Of a stretch of DNA of 49,460 nt, positions 33,721 to 43,223 are shown piece by piece. Positions within the stretch are counted from its first letter, which is position 1. Every line of letters begins with the position of its first letter. Source of the stretch: an uncultured Burkholderiales bacterium (lineage in GTDB: Bacteria; Pseudomonadota; Gammaproteobacteria; Burkholderiales; Eutrophovitaceae); NCBI GenBank assembly GCA_951812315.1, contig CATOSA010000017.1, positions 80,666-130,125 of the forward strand. The letters run 5' to 3'. The notes beneath the pieces were generated by a model that worked only from the letters and a program-made list of their open reading frames with translations, did no database searches and was not told where the DNA came from. The position numbers were made by a program, and so were the translations under genes.

Positions 33721-34626
33721 CTAGCACTGTTCCAGCGAAGACATCCAGTAAGTCGGCCGTATGTCAGCGGCAAGTGCCAATGACTCGACCTGGGCAACGC
33801 CCGTCGCGATCAAGGCGGAATCGAGATTGCAAGCTGCCGCGCCGGCAATGTCTGTTTCGAGTTGATCGCCGATCATGACCGCGTTGCGTGAGCCAAGTTT
33901 TTTGACGGCCCATTCGTAAAGGTCGGGATGCGGTTTTCCAAGCCGGTCAAAAACGAGGTCATCGCGCTGCGGGAACCGGCGCCAGAGTGCCGCTTCAATG
34001 ATAAGCGCGACGCTACCGGCCGCAATGCCGAACGCGCCGCGATCATGAGGAAATATCAGATCAGGATTGGGCAGGACGAGGCGTACTTGTCGCCCGCGTT
34101 CAACTGCACGAAAAAGGGACGTCAGCGCCGCGTCGACCGTCTCCACGAACACGTAGCCGTTTTCGTCTCCGATCACGAGTACGTCGAATTCCCCGCTTTC
34201 GGACACGACGATGCCGCCGGCCTGTTCCACGAAGTAGCGGCTGCCGGCAGTACCGAGTACGGCACACGCCGCGTCGCGCAGATTGTGCTGCAGAAAATAT
34301 TCTGTCAGCAACAAGCCCGAGCTTAGTATTCGCTCCGGGACGATGTTCAGTCCGAAACCCTGGTAGCGTTGCGCCGCCACATCAGGTTCCTTGGACGCAT
34401 CGTTGGTAATGATTGCGTAGGGCGTGCCTGTCCGGTTTAGTGAAGTGATCGTCTCACGAGCGCCCGGCATCGCGCCTGAACTGTGCACCAGTACGCCATA
34501 GGCATCGAACAGGATTGCGTCGTAACGCGAGCTCAGTTCATTTATCGTAATGCGCGGGACGGGAGCGCCGGCGGCACCGGTGGTCATGCTGTGGGATTGC
34601 CGGGCCGCCCGAAGAGCGGCGAGCAC
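33721..34626 (-). CDS. HAD-IIA (NagD-like) phosphatase
   Basis: A HAD hydrolase of subclass IIA, close to the TIGR01459 group. The catalytic motif is ILFDAYGVLVHS, followed by the large-cap signature YAIITNDASKEP, then KPHPDLYEWAVKKLG and MIGDQLETDIAGAAACN, which carries the metal-binding Asp pair. The GTG at 34626 gives 301 residues and lies four bases after the TlpA stop. The ATG at 34587 gives 288 residues and starts closer to the conserved region. The substrate is unknown (sugar phosphate or pyridoxal phosphate-like). Confidence 0.83.
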   Translation of the reverse strand: MLAALRAARQSHSMTTGAAGAPVPRITINELSSRYDAILFDAYGVLVHSSGAMPGARETITSLNRTGTPYAIITNDASKEPDVAAQRYQGFGLNIVPERILSSGLLLTEYFLQHNLRDAACAVLGTAGSRYFVEQAGGIVVSESGEFDVLVIGDENGYVFVETVDAALTSLFRAVERGRQVRLVLPNPDLIFPHDRGAFGIAAGSVALIIEAALWRRFPQRDDLVFDRLGKPHPDLYEWAVKKLGSRNAVMIGDQLETDIAGAAACNLDSALIATGVAQVESLALAADIRPTYWMSSLEQC

Positions 34627-34630
34627 CGGT

Positions 34631-35140
34631 TCATCTGGGCAGTAATTCGCGTATCTTCGCTTCTACCTGCGGAGCGCCCCACTCCATAGCACCCAATACC
34701 TGATAGCGGATGTTTTGTTCGGGATCGATGACGTAGGTCGTCGGCAAGCCACTCTTCACCCATGCCTTTGACGTGTCCATAGTCGTGTCGAGAAGAACCG
34801 GCACATCGACGCCGATCTTCTTCATGAATGGTTTTATGCGGTCCGCCTTCTCACCGAAATTAACGGCGAGAAACGCGAAACGCTCGGCGGACATATTTTT
34901 GGCGAGTTTTTCGAAATCGGGCATTTCCTTGACGCAGGGGCCGCACCAGGTCGCCCAGAAATTGACGACGACGACTTTGCCACGATAGTCCGACAAATTG
35001 TGCGGCTTACCGTCAAGATCGTTCAACGCAAGTGGCGGGGGGCTTTCGCCAGACCACGGTTTCAGCTTGGACAAGTCGGCGGCCGCTGCCGGCAAGGTAC
35101 AGGCGATCAGTGCAACCGCCGCGAGTGTCAATGAGCGCAT
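34631..35140 (-). CDS. TlpA/ResA-type thioredoxin-fold protein
   Basis: A 169-residue exported thiol-disulphide oxidoreductase. The signal is MRSLTLAAVALIACTLPAAAA, then a thioredoxin fold with the active site FWATWCGPCVKEMP (Cys66, Cys69) and the cis-Pro loop GLPTTYVIDPE. This family reduces apocytochromes or acts in periplasmic redox. The gene overlaps no other but lies four bases before the HAD-IIA gene on the same strand, which suggests co-transcription. Confidence 0.92.
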   Translation of the reverse strand: MRSLTLAAVALIACTLPAAAADLSKLKPWSGESPPPLALNDLDGKPHNLSDYRGKVVVVNFWATWCGPCVKEMPDFEKLAKNMSAERFAFLAVNFGEKADRIKPFMKKIGVDVPVLLDTTMDTSKAWVKSGLPTTYVIDPEQNIRYQVLGAMEWGAPQVEAKIRELLPR

Positions 35141-35239
35141 GGTCGGTCAATCAGTCAGAAGAAGTCGGACTCGGATTCTGGTCAGTTTTGCTCGTGAAGT
35201 CCAGACCGTTCAGATTCTCGTAGTGTTCACAGTTGCTAC

Positions 35240-37966
35240 TTAGACGTCCCACGGATTGGGACGTTCAGTTTGCACTCCATATTTTTCGATGGCCTTGCTG
35301 ACCAGCTTGCGATCGATGCTGCCGTCGTCAGCCAGTGCTTTCAGTGCGGCGATGACGACGTGATTGCGATCGACTTCGAAAAAGTCCCGCAATGCTGCGC
35401 GTGTATCGCTGCGTCCGAATCCGTCGGTCCCCAGGCTGACATAACGGCGCGGTACCCACGTGCGAATCAAATCGGGAACAGACCGCATGTAATCAGTGGA
35501 CGCGACAATCGGCCCGGTGGTTTCATTGAGGCAATGTTCGACCCACGAAAGCTCTGGTTTTTTCTCCGGGTTGTATCGATTTTGCCGTTCAACGTTCATG
35601 CCGTCACGGCGAAGCTCGGTGAAGCTCGTCACGCTCCACACATCGGCACTGATGTTCCAGTCGTTGTCGAGCATTTCTGCGGCCGCGAGTACTTCGCGCA
35701 GAATGGTGCCGGAACCGAGCAGTTGCACTGTTTGTCGCGTGCCGGCTTGTTGCTTGCCAGCGGACGGTTTTTTTACCTTGCTCTTGTGAATTTGGTACAT
35801 GCCCCTGAGAATGCCTTCCTCGGCGTCTTCGGGCATCGCTGGATGGGGATAGTTTTCGTTCATGACTGTGACGTAATAGAACACGTCATCCTGCGCTTCG
35901 AGCATACGGCGCATGCCGTCACGCACGATAGTGACCACTTCGTAACCGAAGGCCGGGTCGTAGGCAACGCAATTCGGCACTGTCGAAATCAATAAATGGC
36001 TTGAACCGTCTTCGTGTTGAAGTCCCTCACCGGATAGCGTCGTGCGACCCGCGGTCGCGCCAAGCAAAAAGCCGCGTGCGCGCGAGTCACCTGCGGTCCA
36101 CACCAGATCACCGATGCGCTGAAAGCCGAAACAGGAATAGAACACATAGAAAGGCAGCATCGGTACGCCGTGCGCAGAATATGAAGTAGCCGCAGCAAGC
36201 CACGACGATATCGCTCCCGCTTCGGTTATGCCTTCTTCGAGAATCTGCCCATCCTTGGCTTCCTTGTAGTACAGCAACTCGTCCTTGTCTTCCGGCTCGT
36301 AGAGCTGGCCGAATGGTGAGTAGATTGCGACCTGCCTGAACAGCGATTGCATTCCGAATGTGCGCGCCTCGTCAGCGACGATCGGGACGATGTGTTTGCC
36401 GAATTGCTTGTCGCGCAACAATTGGGAGAGCATCTGCACGAACACCATCGTGCTCGACTGGGCGCGCTCTCTGGAGCCGCCGAGCAGTTTCGAGAAAGCG
36501 GAGAGCTTGGGCACCGTCAGCGATTCGGATTTCGATGCGCGCGCCGGCAGGTAACCGCCCAATGCTTCGCGACGCGCACGCATGTATTTCATCTCCGGAC
36601 TGTCTTCGCCCGGCAGGAAGAAGCGCAGTTGTTCAACGTCATCGTCCGAGATCGGCAATGCGAAGCGATCGCGGAACGCGAGCAATGCGTCGGTCTCCAG
36701 TTTCTTCTGCTGATGCGCACCCATCTTTCCCTGACCCCAGTGCCCCATGCCGTAGCCCTTTTTGGTCTGGGCAAGAATCACAGTCGGCCGGCCGCGATGA
36801 TTGGCGGCAGCATGATAAGCGGCGTAAATCTTGATCGGATCGTGCCCGCCACGTTTCAAACGGTCGATGTCTTCGTCCGAAAGGTGCGCGACGAACTTCT
36901 GCAGCTCGGCAGACTTGTTGAAAAAGTGCTCCCGGTTGAATCGCCCATCGGTCGCGGCAAGTGTCTGGAATTCACCGTCAACGGTTTCGTGCAGGCGTTT
37001 GAGGATGATGTTGTCGGTATCGCGGGCGAACAACGCATCCCAGTCCGAACCCCACATTACCTTGATCACGTTCCACCCGGCGCCGCCGAACAGGCCTTCG
37101 AGTTCCTGAACGATGGAACCGTTGCCGCGCACCGGTCCGTCCAGGCGTTGAAGATTGCAATTGACGACGAAGATCAGATTGTCGAGACCCTCGCGCGCCG
37201 CCATTGACAATCCTGCGAGCGACTCCGGCTCATCCATTTCACCGTCGCCGACGAAACACCACACCTTGCGATCTTCGGCGGGTTTGATGTTGCGGTGCTG
37301 GAGGTAGCGGATAAAGCGTGCCTGGTAGATTGCCGTGATCGGGCCAAGTCCCATTGAGCCGGTTGGAAACTGCCAGAAATCAGGCATCAGCCACGGGTGG
37401 CAGTACGACGACAGGCCTTTGCCGCCGGTTTCCTGGCGATAGTTGGAAAGGTTCTCCTCGGTGAGCCGTCCTTCAAGGTGCGCGCGGGCATACACGCCGG
37501 GTGCAGAGTGTGGCTGGAAATAGACGCAGTCGCCGGACTGGCCCGCACGGAAGAAATGGTTGTAACCGACCTCGAACAAATCGGCGGATGACGCATACGT
37601 TGCAATGTGGCCACCGAGTTCCGGATGGGCACGATTTGCCCGTACCACCATTGCCAGTGCGTTCCATCGAACGATCGCTGAAAGGCGGGACTCAATTTCC
37701 GTGTTTCCCGGAAACTGCGGCTGGTCGGCGAGCGAGATCGTATTGCTGTACGGCGTATTGACCACCGGCGGCATTGGTACGCGCGAGCGGCGCGCTTGCT
37801 CCAGAAGCTTCATCAGGATGAAGGTGGCGCGCTCTGGCCCTTCCTCCTCGACGATGGCGTTGAATGCTTCGGTCCATTCGCGCATTTCCTGCGGATCGAG
37901 GTCCAGCGGAAGCACTCGCCAAAAAGCGGAAACGTTCAAATCCTGTGCTTCGGATAGATCGGTCAT
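35240..37966 (-). CDS. aceE: Pyruvate dehydrogenase E1 component, homodimeric type
   Basis: A 908-residue E1 that decarboxylates pyruvate with thiamine diphosphate and transfers the acetyl group to lipoyl-E2. The TPP motif is GDGEMDEPES (240-249) followed by NLIFVVNCN (263-271). ILAQTKKGYGMGHWGQG, YEPEDKDELLYYKEAKDGQILEEGITEAG and RRYVSLGTDGFGRSDTRAALRDFFEVD are conserved. The ATG of MTDLSEAQD is the start; the longer frame begins far upstream. The E2 and E3 genes are not adjacent, unlike in many gammaproteobacteria. A divergent Lrp-type regulator faces it across about 136 bp. Confidence 0.96.
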   Translation of the reverse strand: MTDLSEAQDLNVSAFWRVLPLDLDPQEMREWTEAFNAIVEEEGPERATFILMKLLEQARRSRVPMPPVVNTPYSNTISLADQPQFPGNTEIESRLSAIVRWNALAMVVRANRAHPELGGHIATYASSADLFEVGYNHFFRAGQSGDCVYFQPHSAPGVYARAHLEGRLTEENLSNYRQETGGKGLSSYCHPWLMPDFWQFPTGSMGLGPITAIYQARFIRYLQHRNIKPAEDRKVWCFVGDGEMDEPESLAGLSMAAREGLDNLIFVVNCNLQRLDGPVRGNGSIVQELEGLFGGAGWNVIKVMWGSDWDALFARDTDNIILKRLHETVDGEFQTLAATDGRFNREHFFNKSAELQKFVAHLSDEDIDRLKRGGHDPIKIYAAYHAAANHRGRPTVILAQTKKGYGMGHWGQGKMGAHQQKKLETDALLAFRDRFALPISDDDVEQLRFFLPGEDSPEMKYMRARREALGGYLPARASKSESLTVPKLSAFSKLLGGSRERAQSSTMVFVQMLSQLLRDKQFGKHIVPIVADEARTFGMQSLFRQVAIYSPFGQLYEPEDKDELLYYKEAKDGQILEEGITEAGAISSWLAAATSYSAHGVPMLPFYVFYSCFGFQRIGDLVWTAGDSRARGFLLGATAGRTTLSGEGLQHEDGSSHLLISTVPNCVAYDPAFGYEVVTIVRDGMRRMLEAQDDVFYYVTVMNENYPHPAMPEDAEEGILRGMYQIHKSKVKKPSAGKQQAGTRQTVQLLGSGTILREVLAAAEMLDNDWNISADVWSVTSFTELRRDGMNVERQNRYNPEKKPELSWVEHCLNETTGPIVASTDYMRSVPDLIRTWVPRRYVSLGTDGFGRSDTRAALRDFFEVDRNHVVIAALKALADDGSIDRKLVSKAIEKYGVQTERPNPWDV

Positions 37967-38102
37967 TAATGTTGTCCTGTGAGAAGTGAAGTCGCGCACG
38001 ATGTGCCCTGAATGGTAACGGCTTTCGACAAGCATGTGGTTTTGTTTGTGGCCGAATTATTCCTAATTTGTCAGCATAAACATCTGGAAAATAGGCTATA
38101 TA

Positions 38103-38573
38103 ATGCATATTATTCTAACTATGATGCTTGATTCGACCGACTGGAACATACTGTCCTTGCTGCAATCAGACGCTCGCATTTCCAATGTCAAGCTGGCGCG
38201 GGCAGTAGGTCTTTCGCCGTCGCCTTGCCTTGCAAGGGTCCGCGCGCTTGAGCAGGCAGGTTATATCGGCCGCTACGTGTCGCTTCTCGACGCACTCAAG
38301 GTCGGCCTGAAGGTCAGTGTATTTATTCAGGTGGCGCTCGAGAAACAGGTCGAAAAAGCGTTGGAGAATTTCGAGAACGCGATCCGGGAGCGGCCTGAAG
38401 TCATGGAGTGCTATCTGATGACAGGTGAAGCCGACTATCTGTCGCGCGTGCCATGTGTCGGCAACATCAAATCCAGTTTTGCACTGAAGCAGGTGAAATA
38501 TCAGACAGCGTTGCCATTGCCTGTGGATGCGGCGCAAGCCAAGCCAACGGTGCAGCGCGGCAAGAGAAAATGA
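38103..38573 (+). CDS. Lrp/AsnC-family regulator with shortened RAM domain
   Basis: A 156-residue transcription factor. The N-terminal helix-turn-helix ([42 protein letters not shown]) is intact, followed by the RAM (effector/oligomerisation) domain ([28 protein letters not shown]). Directly after DYL the sequence jumps to [20 protein letters not shown], so about 20 residues that form a helix and a strand in relatives are missing with the frame kept. A possible ribosome-binding site (ATAGG) lies seven bases before the ATG. It is divergent from aceE and may regulate it. Confidence 0.85.
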   Translation: MHIILTMMLDSTDWNILSLLQSDARISNVKLARAVGLSPSPCLARVRALEQAGYIGRYVSLLDALKVGLKVSVFIQVALEKQVEKALENFENAIRERPEVMECYLMTGEADYLSRVPCVGNIKSSFALKQVKYQTALPLPVDAAQAKPTVQRGKRK

Positions 38574-38674
38574 GGCAGGGCCAATAAGTTACGATGCGAA
38601 GCGTCCTCGGTCGGCGGACAATCTCGTAGAAAGCAACGCATGACACCCACTGACAGGAAGGAAATACGAACACG

Positions 38675-39274
38675 ATGACCTGGCTGGCTAGCGTTTGCGT
38701 GTATTGCGGTTCGAGTAGCGGTGATCTCCGCGAATACACTGATGCCGCAATTCAGCTCGGGACACTGTTTGCGCAGCGGTCAATAGGGCTCGTATTCGGT
38801 GGTGGCAGTGTCGGTCTGATGGGCGTGCTCGCCGACGCGGTGCTTGCTGCCGGCGGCAAGGTAACCGGCGTTATGCCGCACGGATTGCGTACCAGGGAAC
38901 TGGCCCACGAAGGCGTGACCGAGATCATTGCCGTCGAATCGATGCACGAAAGAAAGCAGCGCATGGTCGAACTGTCCGATGCATTCATTGCCATGCCCGG
39001 CGGCATCGGAACACTGGACGAATTGTTCGAGACGTTCACCTGGCTACAACTGGGCATCCACAACAAGCCTGTCGGGCTGCTCAATGTCGCCGCTTATTTT
39101 GATCCGTTGCTTGAATTTCTTAAGCACATGACCGAGCGGCAATTTCTGAGTACAAAACACCTCGATTGTCTCGCGGTCGAAATGGATGGGGTCCTTTTAC
39201 TTGAACAGCTGAAACGTTTCCGGACGCCGGGCGATGGCAAATGGGTGCGTTCTGCACGGTCTTTACAGCCTTGA
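38675..39274 (+). CDS. LOG-family protein (TIGR00730; nucleotide 5'-monophosphate phosphoribohydrolase-like)
   Basis: A 199-residue protein of the LOG family. The motifs are SVCVYCGSSSG at the N-terminus, LVFGGGSVGLMG, and the signature PGGIGTLDELFE. Members release free base from cytokinin or purine nucleoside monophosphates. FKPVGLLN-type and YFDPLLEFLKHM segments follow. It lies between the Lrp-type and sulfatase genes on the same strand, without sign of functional linkage. Confidence 0.92.
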   Translation: MTWLASVCVYCGSSSGDLREYTDAAIQLGTLFAQRSIGLVFGGGSVGLMGVLADAVLAAGGKVTGVMPHGLRTRELAHEGVTEIIAVESMHERKQRMVELSDAFIAMPGGIGTLDELFETFTWLQLGIHNKPVGLLNVAAYFDPLLEFLKHMTERQFLSTKHLDCLAVEMDGVLLLEQLKRFRTPGDGKWVRSARSLQP

Positions 39275-39452
39275 CCCCGCGATTTATCTCATAGGTCGCA
39301 GACTGCAGATATTGGGTTGGTGACGTAACAGGATTAGTAAAAAGTTGCCAAGGGCGAATCAATGTGCCAGAAACAGGCAACTGCAGGAGTAAATGACGTA
39401 GGCTATGTCTAGTGCACCTGCGATCAGAGCGGGTCGAGTAAAGGAGGAGTAA

Positions 39453-41124
39453 ATGAAAGATTTATTGGCAGCACTGGCGGTAATTGCGTTTGCGGCGTCA
39501 GGCCAGGCTTTGGCGGCTGACATTGTTCACGACGCCGAGTACTACATAGCCGCAGCACAGAACGGTAAGAGCTGGAAAGCAGAAGACAAGCGCCTCGACC
39601 AGGAGCTTGCCGAGTTTCGCAACAACAATGGCGGTAAACCCCCAAACATTTTTTATATTCTGATCGACGATATCGGATTTGGCGATCTCGGCAGCGAGAC
39701 CCTGAATTCCATTCGCGGTTATAAAACCCCATCGATCAACCAGTTCGCCCGCGAAGGTATGCGGATGGCACGCATGTATACGGAGCCATCGTGTACGCCT
39801 ACGCGTGTTGCTTTCATGACCGGCCGCCAGCCGTACCGAAACGGAATGGGAAACACATCGGTCGACATCTCCGGCTTCGGACTTGCGGGTAAGGAAGTCA
39901 CGCTGGCAGAAATTCTGTCGAAAGTGGGTTACAACACGGTGCACATCGGCAAGTGGCACATGGGGGATATCAAGGAAGCGTGGCCAACTTTTCAAGGCTT
40001 TGATTACGCTGCGTTTCCAATTCATCAACAGGGCCAGCTCACGATTTTCCACGACGATGCTGCCGATGAAGAAGTCAGCGTCGGCATTGGCAAGAACAAC
40101 TACGATGACCGGTTTACGATTGATGAGTGGCTGAGGACCGATGCATCTTCGATGGTGACCGGTGTAGAGGCCGTGCGCGGCGGGTCCGTCCGGGAAGTTC
40201 ACATGCGAACGGGGGGAGCGCTGGACGGAAGCCAAGTACCACGAAATGAACGTGCGTTATCAGAAGCAGGTGATGCAGCACCTGCGCAAGCTGGCCGCCG
40301 CTGACAAACCGTTTTTTCTGCAGTACTGGCCGCTATACCCGCTGACCGGCCCTCGAACGACGACTGAGCGCTACACCACACCCAACGGTGGCAATTATGT
40401 CGAAAAGATGAAGCTGGTTGACAAGTGGATCGGCGACCTGATGGCTGAAATGGACAAGCTGGGTATTGCCGAAAACACCATGGTCGTCATCATGGGTGAC
40501 AACGGCCACTTCACGAAGTACTCGCCGCAGTCGGGTTATACGCCGATGATTTTCCGTGGTGGAAAGGGGTCCACCACTGAAGGCGGAGTTCGGGTTGATG
40601 CTTTCGTTCGCTGGCCGGGAATGATCGAAGCCGATTCGGTCGTCGGTGACATCGTGCACGTTACGGATTTGTATACGACGATTGCCCGGTTGGGCGGTGC
40701 AACCGGGGAAATTCCCACGGACCGGATCATCGACGGAATTGACCAGACGGCACTCATGTTGGAGGGAGAAACGCACGGTCGTCGCGACTACGTATTTCTC
40801 TACAACATCAACCAACTTGAAGCGGTCGTAAAGGAACAATACAAGCTTGCAATTCCGGGAGAGAATATCGACAACGCGATCCTGTCTGATTTTTATGATC
40901 TGTTTCGTGATACGCGTGAACGCAAGCCTGTGTCGACCGAAATCGGCGCATGGGGCGGGGCCAAGTTTGTCAGGATGATCCAGCGGCATCTGAAGCGCAA
41001 AGCCAAGTATCCGGACGAAGGGCCTGCGACAGGAATGCCTTATGACGGCATAGAGAATCTTCGCCCCGAATCGAAGGCGGCGGTCAAGCAGTTCCTGTAC
41101 ATGATGCAGACACCGGAAATGTGA
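39453..41124 (+). pseudogene. Arylsulfatase-type sulfatase, frameshift at G6
   Basis: About 557 codons of a secreted sulfatase (signal MKDLLAALAVIAFAASGQALA). Metal ligands are in FYILIDDIGFGDLGSE, the FGly motif is CTPTRVAFMTGR (Cys114, Pro116, Arg118), HIGKWHMGD follows, and the C-terminal half has VVIMGDNGHFTKYSP. The frame is lost at the run of six G at 40211-40216. Removing one G joins MRTG to ERWTEAKYHEM and restores the enzyme. It is either a one-base assembly error or a frameshift mutation. AAGGAGGAG lies just before the ATG, and the locus ends in a T-tract hairpin. Confidence 0.88.
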
Positions 41125-41171
41125 TTGGCTGACGATTCAGGATAGCCCCGCTTCGGCTGTGTAAAAACCCG

Positions 41172-41202
41172 GAGGCCATCTTGTTCGAGGTGGCCTCTTT
41201 TT
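41172..41202 (+). terminator. Rho-independent terminator at sulfatase/IS boundary
   Basis: GAGGCCA (41172-41178) pairs with TGGCCTC (41191-41197) over a 12-base loop and is followed by TTTTT. It could end the sulfatase transcript or belong to the insertion sequence. On the minus strand it sits just past the transposase stop. Confidence 0.7.
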
Positions 41203-41211
41203 CATTTGTGA

Positions 41212-42561
41212 TTAGATAGCCAGTGCCTTGCAGAGTTGCTTCGTTCCCGGGATGTTAATAGCACGGGTCAGGTTATAAGCGGTCACGGCCAATGCCATCT
41301 CGGCTTTGACCTTCTGTATGCCTCTTACCAGGAAACGCCCGCCGTCCATACGCCGCTTGAGCGTGCCAAATGGGTTTTCCACCATGCCGTTGCGCCGTTG
41401 CATCATGAGTGGATTGGCCGCGGTGCGATCGGCGACCTCGTTAAGCACGTCTTCCTCGAAGTGGCGCGTCACCCAGCGCTGCTTAGCGGCCGTACACCGC
41501 GCCTTGATGTGACAGTTCGTGCACGCCTCACTGGTGTACAGCCAGTGGCGCTGCTTGTTCGACTGGGTCTTCTTTGGCAAGTGCTCACCGGCCGGGCACT
41601 CGTAGTAATCGCCCTCGCCGCAGTAGGTAAACTCCGATTTGTCGAAGTAGCAGCCATCGCCTTGGTTGTTCGTGGCGCGCTGTACCGGCACATAGGGGGC
41701 CTGGCAGCGCTTTAGCAGCTGACCATTGGAATAGCCTGCATCGGCCAGTACCTGCACCCGATCGCGCTGCAGTTGGCGTTGGCTGCGTCGCGCCATGCGA
41801 TACAACTGCTGCAAATCATTGGCATTTTGTACCACGTCCACATCCACGATCAGGCGGTGCTTGCCATCGACCGTGCTTTGTACGTTGTAGCCAATATGTG
41901 CGCGGGGCATCACCCGCGCCTGCTCGTCCGTATCGGGCTGCGCCGAGACTTGCGCATCGTCCATCGCCCGGATGCGTTCGGTTAAGGTCTCGCGCTCGGC
42001 CCTGAGTGCGCCAAGAGCGCCTTGGGTGTCGCCGCCGTTGGGCCCTTGGTCATCATTGTCCTCATTGTCTTCGAGCGCATCGAGCCACGCTCCGATCCTG
42101 CGATCCAGGCCGCTGACTCGCTGTTGCAGATCTTTCTTGTGTGTGACTCGGCTGCGGCTGTTGTCCGCCCTGAACTTGCTGCCATCAATCGCGATTTGCT
42201 CGCCGCCATACAGCGCTTGCGAGCGGCAAAACTGCACGAACGCCCGACACGCGCGCGTCAGGGCCACACGGTTGTCCACCCGGAAGTTGGCAATGGTCTT
42301 GTGATCTGGCGCCAGCCGGTTCAGCAACCACAGAACCTCGAGGTTCTTCTGGCACTCGCGCTCAAGACACCGTGAGCTGCGTACTCGGTGCATATAGCCG
42401 TACAAATACAGCTTTAACACATCACCCGGGTGGTACGGTGGCCGGCCCGTGGCCTGAAGCTGCATGCGGGCAAAACCAAGTGCATTCAAATCTAGCGTAT
42501 CAACAAACGCGTCGATCACCCGGACTGCATTGTCCTGGCCTATCAGATCATCGAGCCGCAT
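41212..42561 (-). CDS. IS1182-family transposase
   Basis: A 449-residue DDE transposase. The N-terminal domain has IGQDNAVRVIDAFVDTL, RPPYHPGDVLKLYLYGYMHRVRSSR and LLNRLAPDHKTIANFR, as in the IS1182 family. Catalytic candidates are Asp in IAIDGSKFRADNS, Asp in VLADAGYSNG and Glu in RRNGMVENPFGTLKRR. A Cys-rich stretch (ECPAGEHLPK, CTNCHIKARCTAAKQRW) is normal for the family. The N-terminus lies close to the end of the element and the gene appears intact, so the element may be active. Confidence 0.95.
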   Translation of the reverse strand: MRLDDLIGQDNAVRVIDAFVDTLDLNALGFARMQLQATGRPPYHPGDVLKLYLYGYMHRVRSSRCLERECQKNLEVLWLLNRLAPDHKTIANFRVDNRVALTRACRAFVQFCRSQALYGGEQIAIDGSKFRADNSRSRVTHKKDLQQRVSGLDRRIGAWLDALEDNEDNDDQGPNGGDTQGALGALRAERETLTERIRAMDDAQVSAQPDTDEQARVMPRAHIGYNVQSTVDGKHRLIVDVDVVQNANDLQQLYRMARRSQRQLQRDRVQVLADAGYSNGQLLKRCQAPYVPVQRATNNQGDGCYFDKSEFTYCGEGDYYECPAGEHLPKKTQSNKQRHWLYTSEACTNCHIKARCTAAKQRWVTRHFEEDVLNEVADRTAANPLMMQRRNGMVENPFGTLKRRMDGGRFLVRGIQKVKAEMALAVTAYNLTRAINIPGTKQLCKALAI

Positions 42562-42642
42562 CGGTTCTTGGCCGATTTCTGTTGATACACGCTCTTGTGT
42601 CTGGCTTCATAATGTCGTCTGGATAAATTGAGCGGCGGGCAC

Positions 42643-43119
42643 ATGAAAATTGAAAAAGACGTGGCGGTCACGGTTCACTTCAAGGTATCGGAACTGACGG
42701 GCAAGTTGCTCGATGACGGCAAGGAGCCTGTTGCCTATTTGCACGGCGGCTATGGCAATGTTCCACCCAAAGTCGAAAAGGCGCTGGAAGGGCAAAGTGC
42801 CGGCTACCAGGTCACGCTGGATCTGCAGCCGGAGGATGCTTTTGGCGTGCATGATGAAAATCTTGTGCAAACCATTTCAAAGAGCCAGTTTCCGCCTGGC
42901 GTGAAAGTGGGCGGCCAATTGCAAGGCCCGGATCGGGAAGGCCGTGCACGCACGTTTATAGTCAAGAAGATCAAGGGCCAGGAAGTGTTCCTCGACGGCA
43001 ATCACCCGTTGGCCGGAAAAGGCCTGCGCTTTGACGTTACGGTGATTGGCGTTCGCGCCGCGTCGGTCGAAGAGGTGGAGCACGGTCATGTGCACGGCGA
43101 CGGCGGCCACCATCACTGA
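42643..43119 (+). CDS. slyD: FKBP-type peptidyl-prolyl isomerase SlyD
   Basis: A 158-residue folding helper and metallochaperone. The FKBP part has VTVHFKVSELTGKLLDDG at the start and EDAFGVHDENLVQTI; the insert-in-flap domain has QLQGPDREGRARTFIVKKIKGQEVFLDGNHPLAGK. The C-terminal tail HGHVHGDGGHHH binds nickel and other metals. The start is the ATG of MKIEKD. It lies just beyond the right end of the insertion sequence, which may have moved into its upstream region. Confidence 0.95.
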   Translation: MKIEKDVAVTVHFKVSELTGKLLDDGKEPVAYLHGGYGNVPPKVEKALEGQSAGYQVTLDLQPEDAFGVHDENLVQTISKSQFPPGVKVGGQLQGPDREGRARTFIVKKIKGQEVFLDGNHPLAGKGLRFDVTVIGVRAASVEEVEHGHVHGDGGHHH

Positions 43120-43223
43120 ACATAAAATACCAGCGTAGTTCTTCCGGTCGAGCTATACCGGCACTTCCTGTTCCAATGCGGCGTTTTGTCGCTTTTTATC
43201 CCGCTGCGCCAATCCGGCGCTAT

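Larger units (their letters stand above)
41155..42594. mobile_element. IS1182-family insertion sequence (ends approximate)
   Basis: An element of about 1.44 kb carries one transposase gene and separates the sulfatase from slyD. Weak candidate ends are GGCTGTGTAAAAAC (41155-41168) and GTTGATACACGCTC (42581-42594); the reverse complement of the second shares a central GTGTA and a final AAC with the first. No clear target duplication was seen, so the ends are uncertain. Confidence 0.6.

Noticed and set aside
36347..37207. 286-codon plus-strand frame inside aceE
   Set aside because: A shadow of the aceE coding sequence; composition follows the codons of the real gene and no family features appear.
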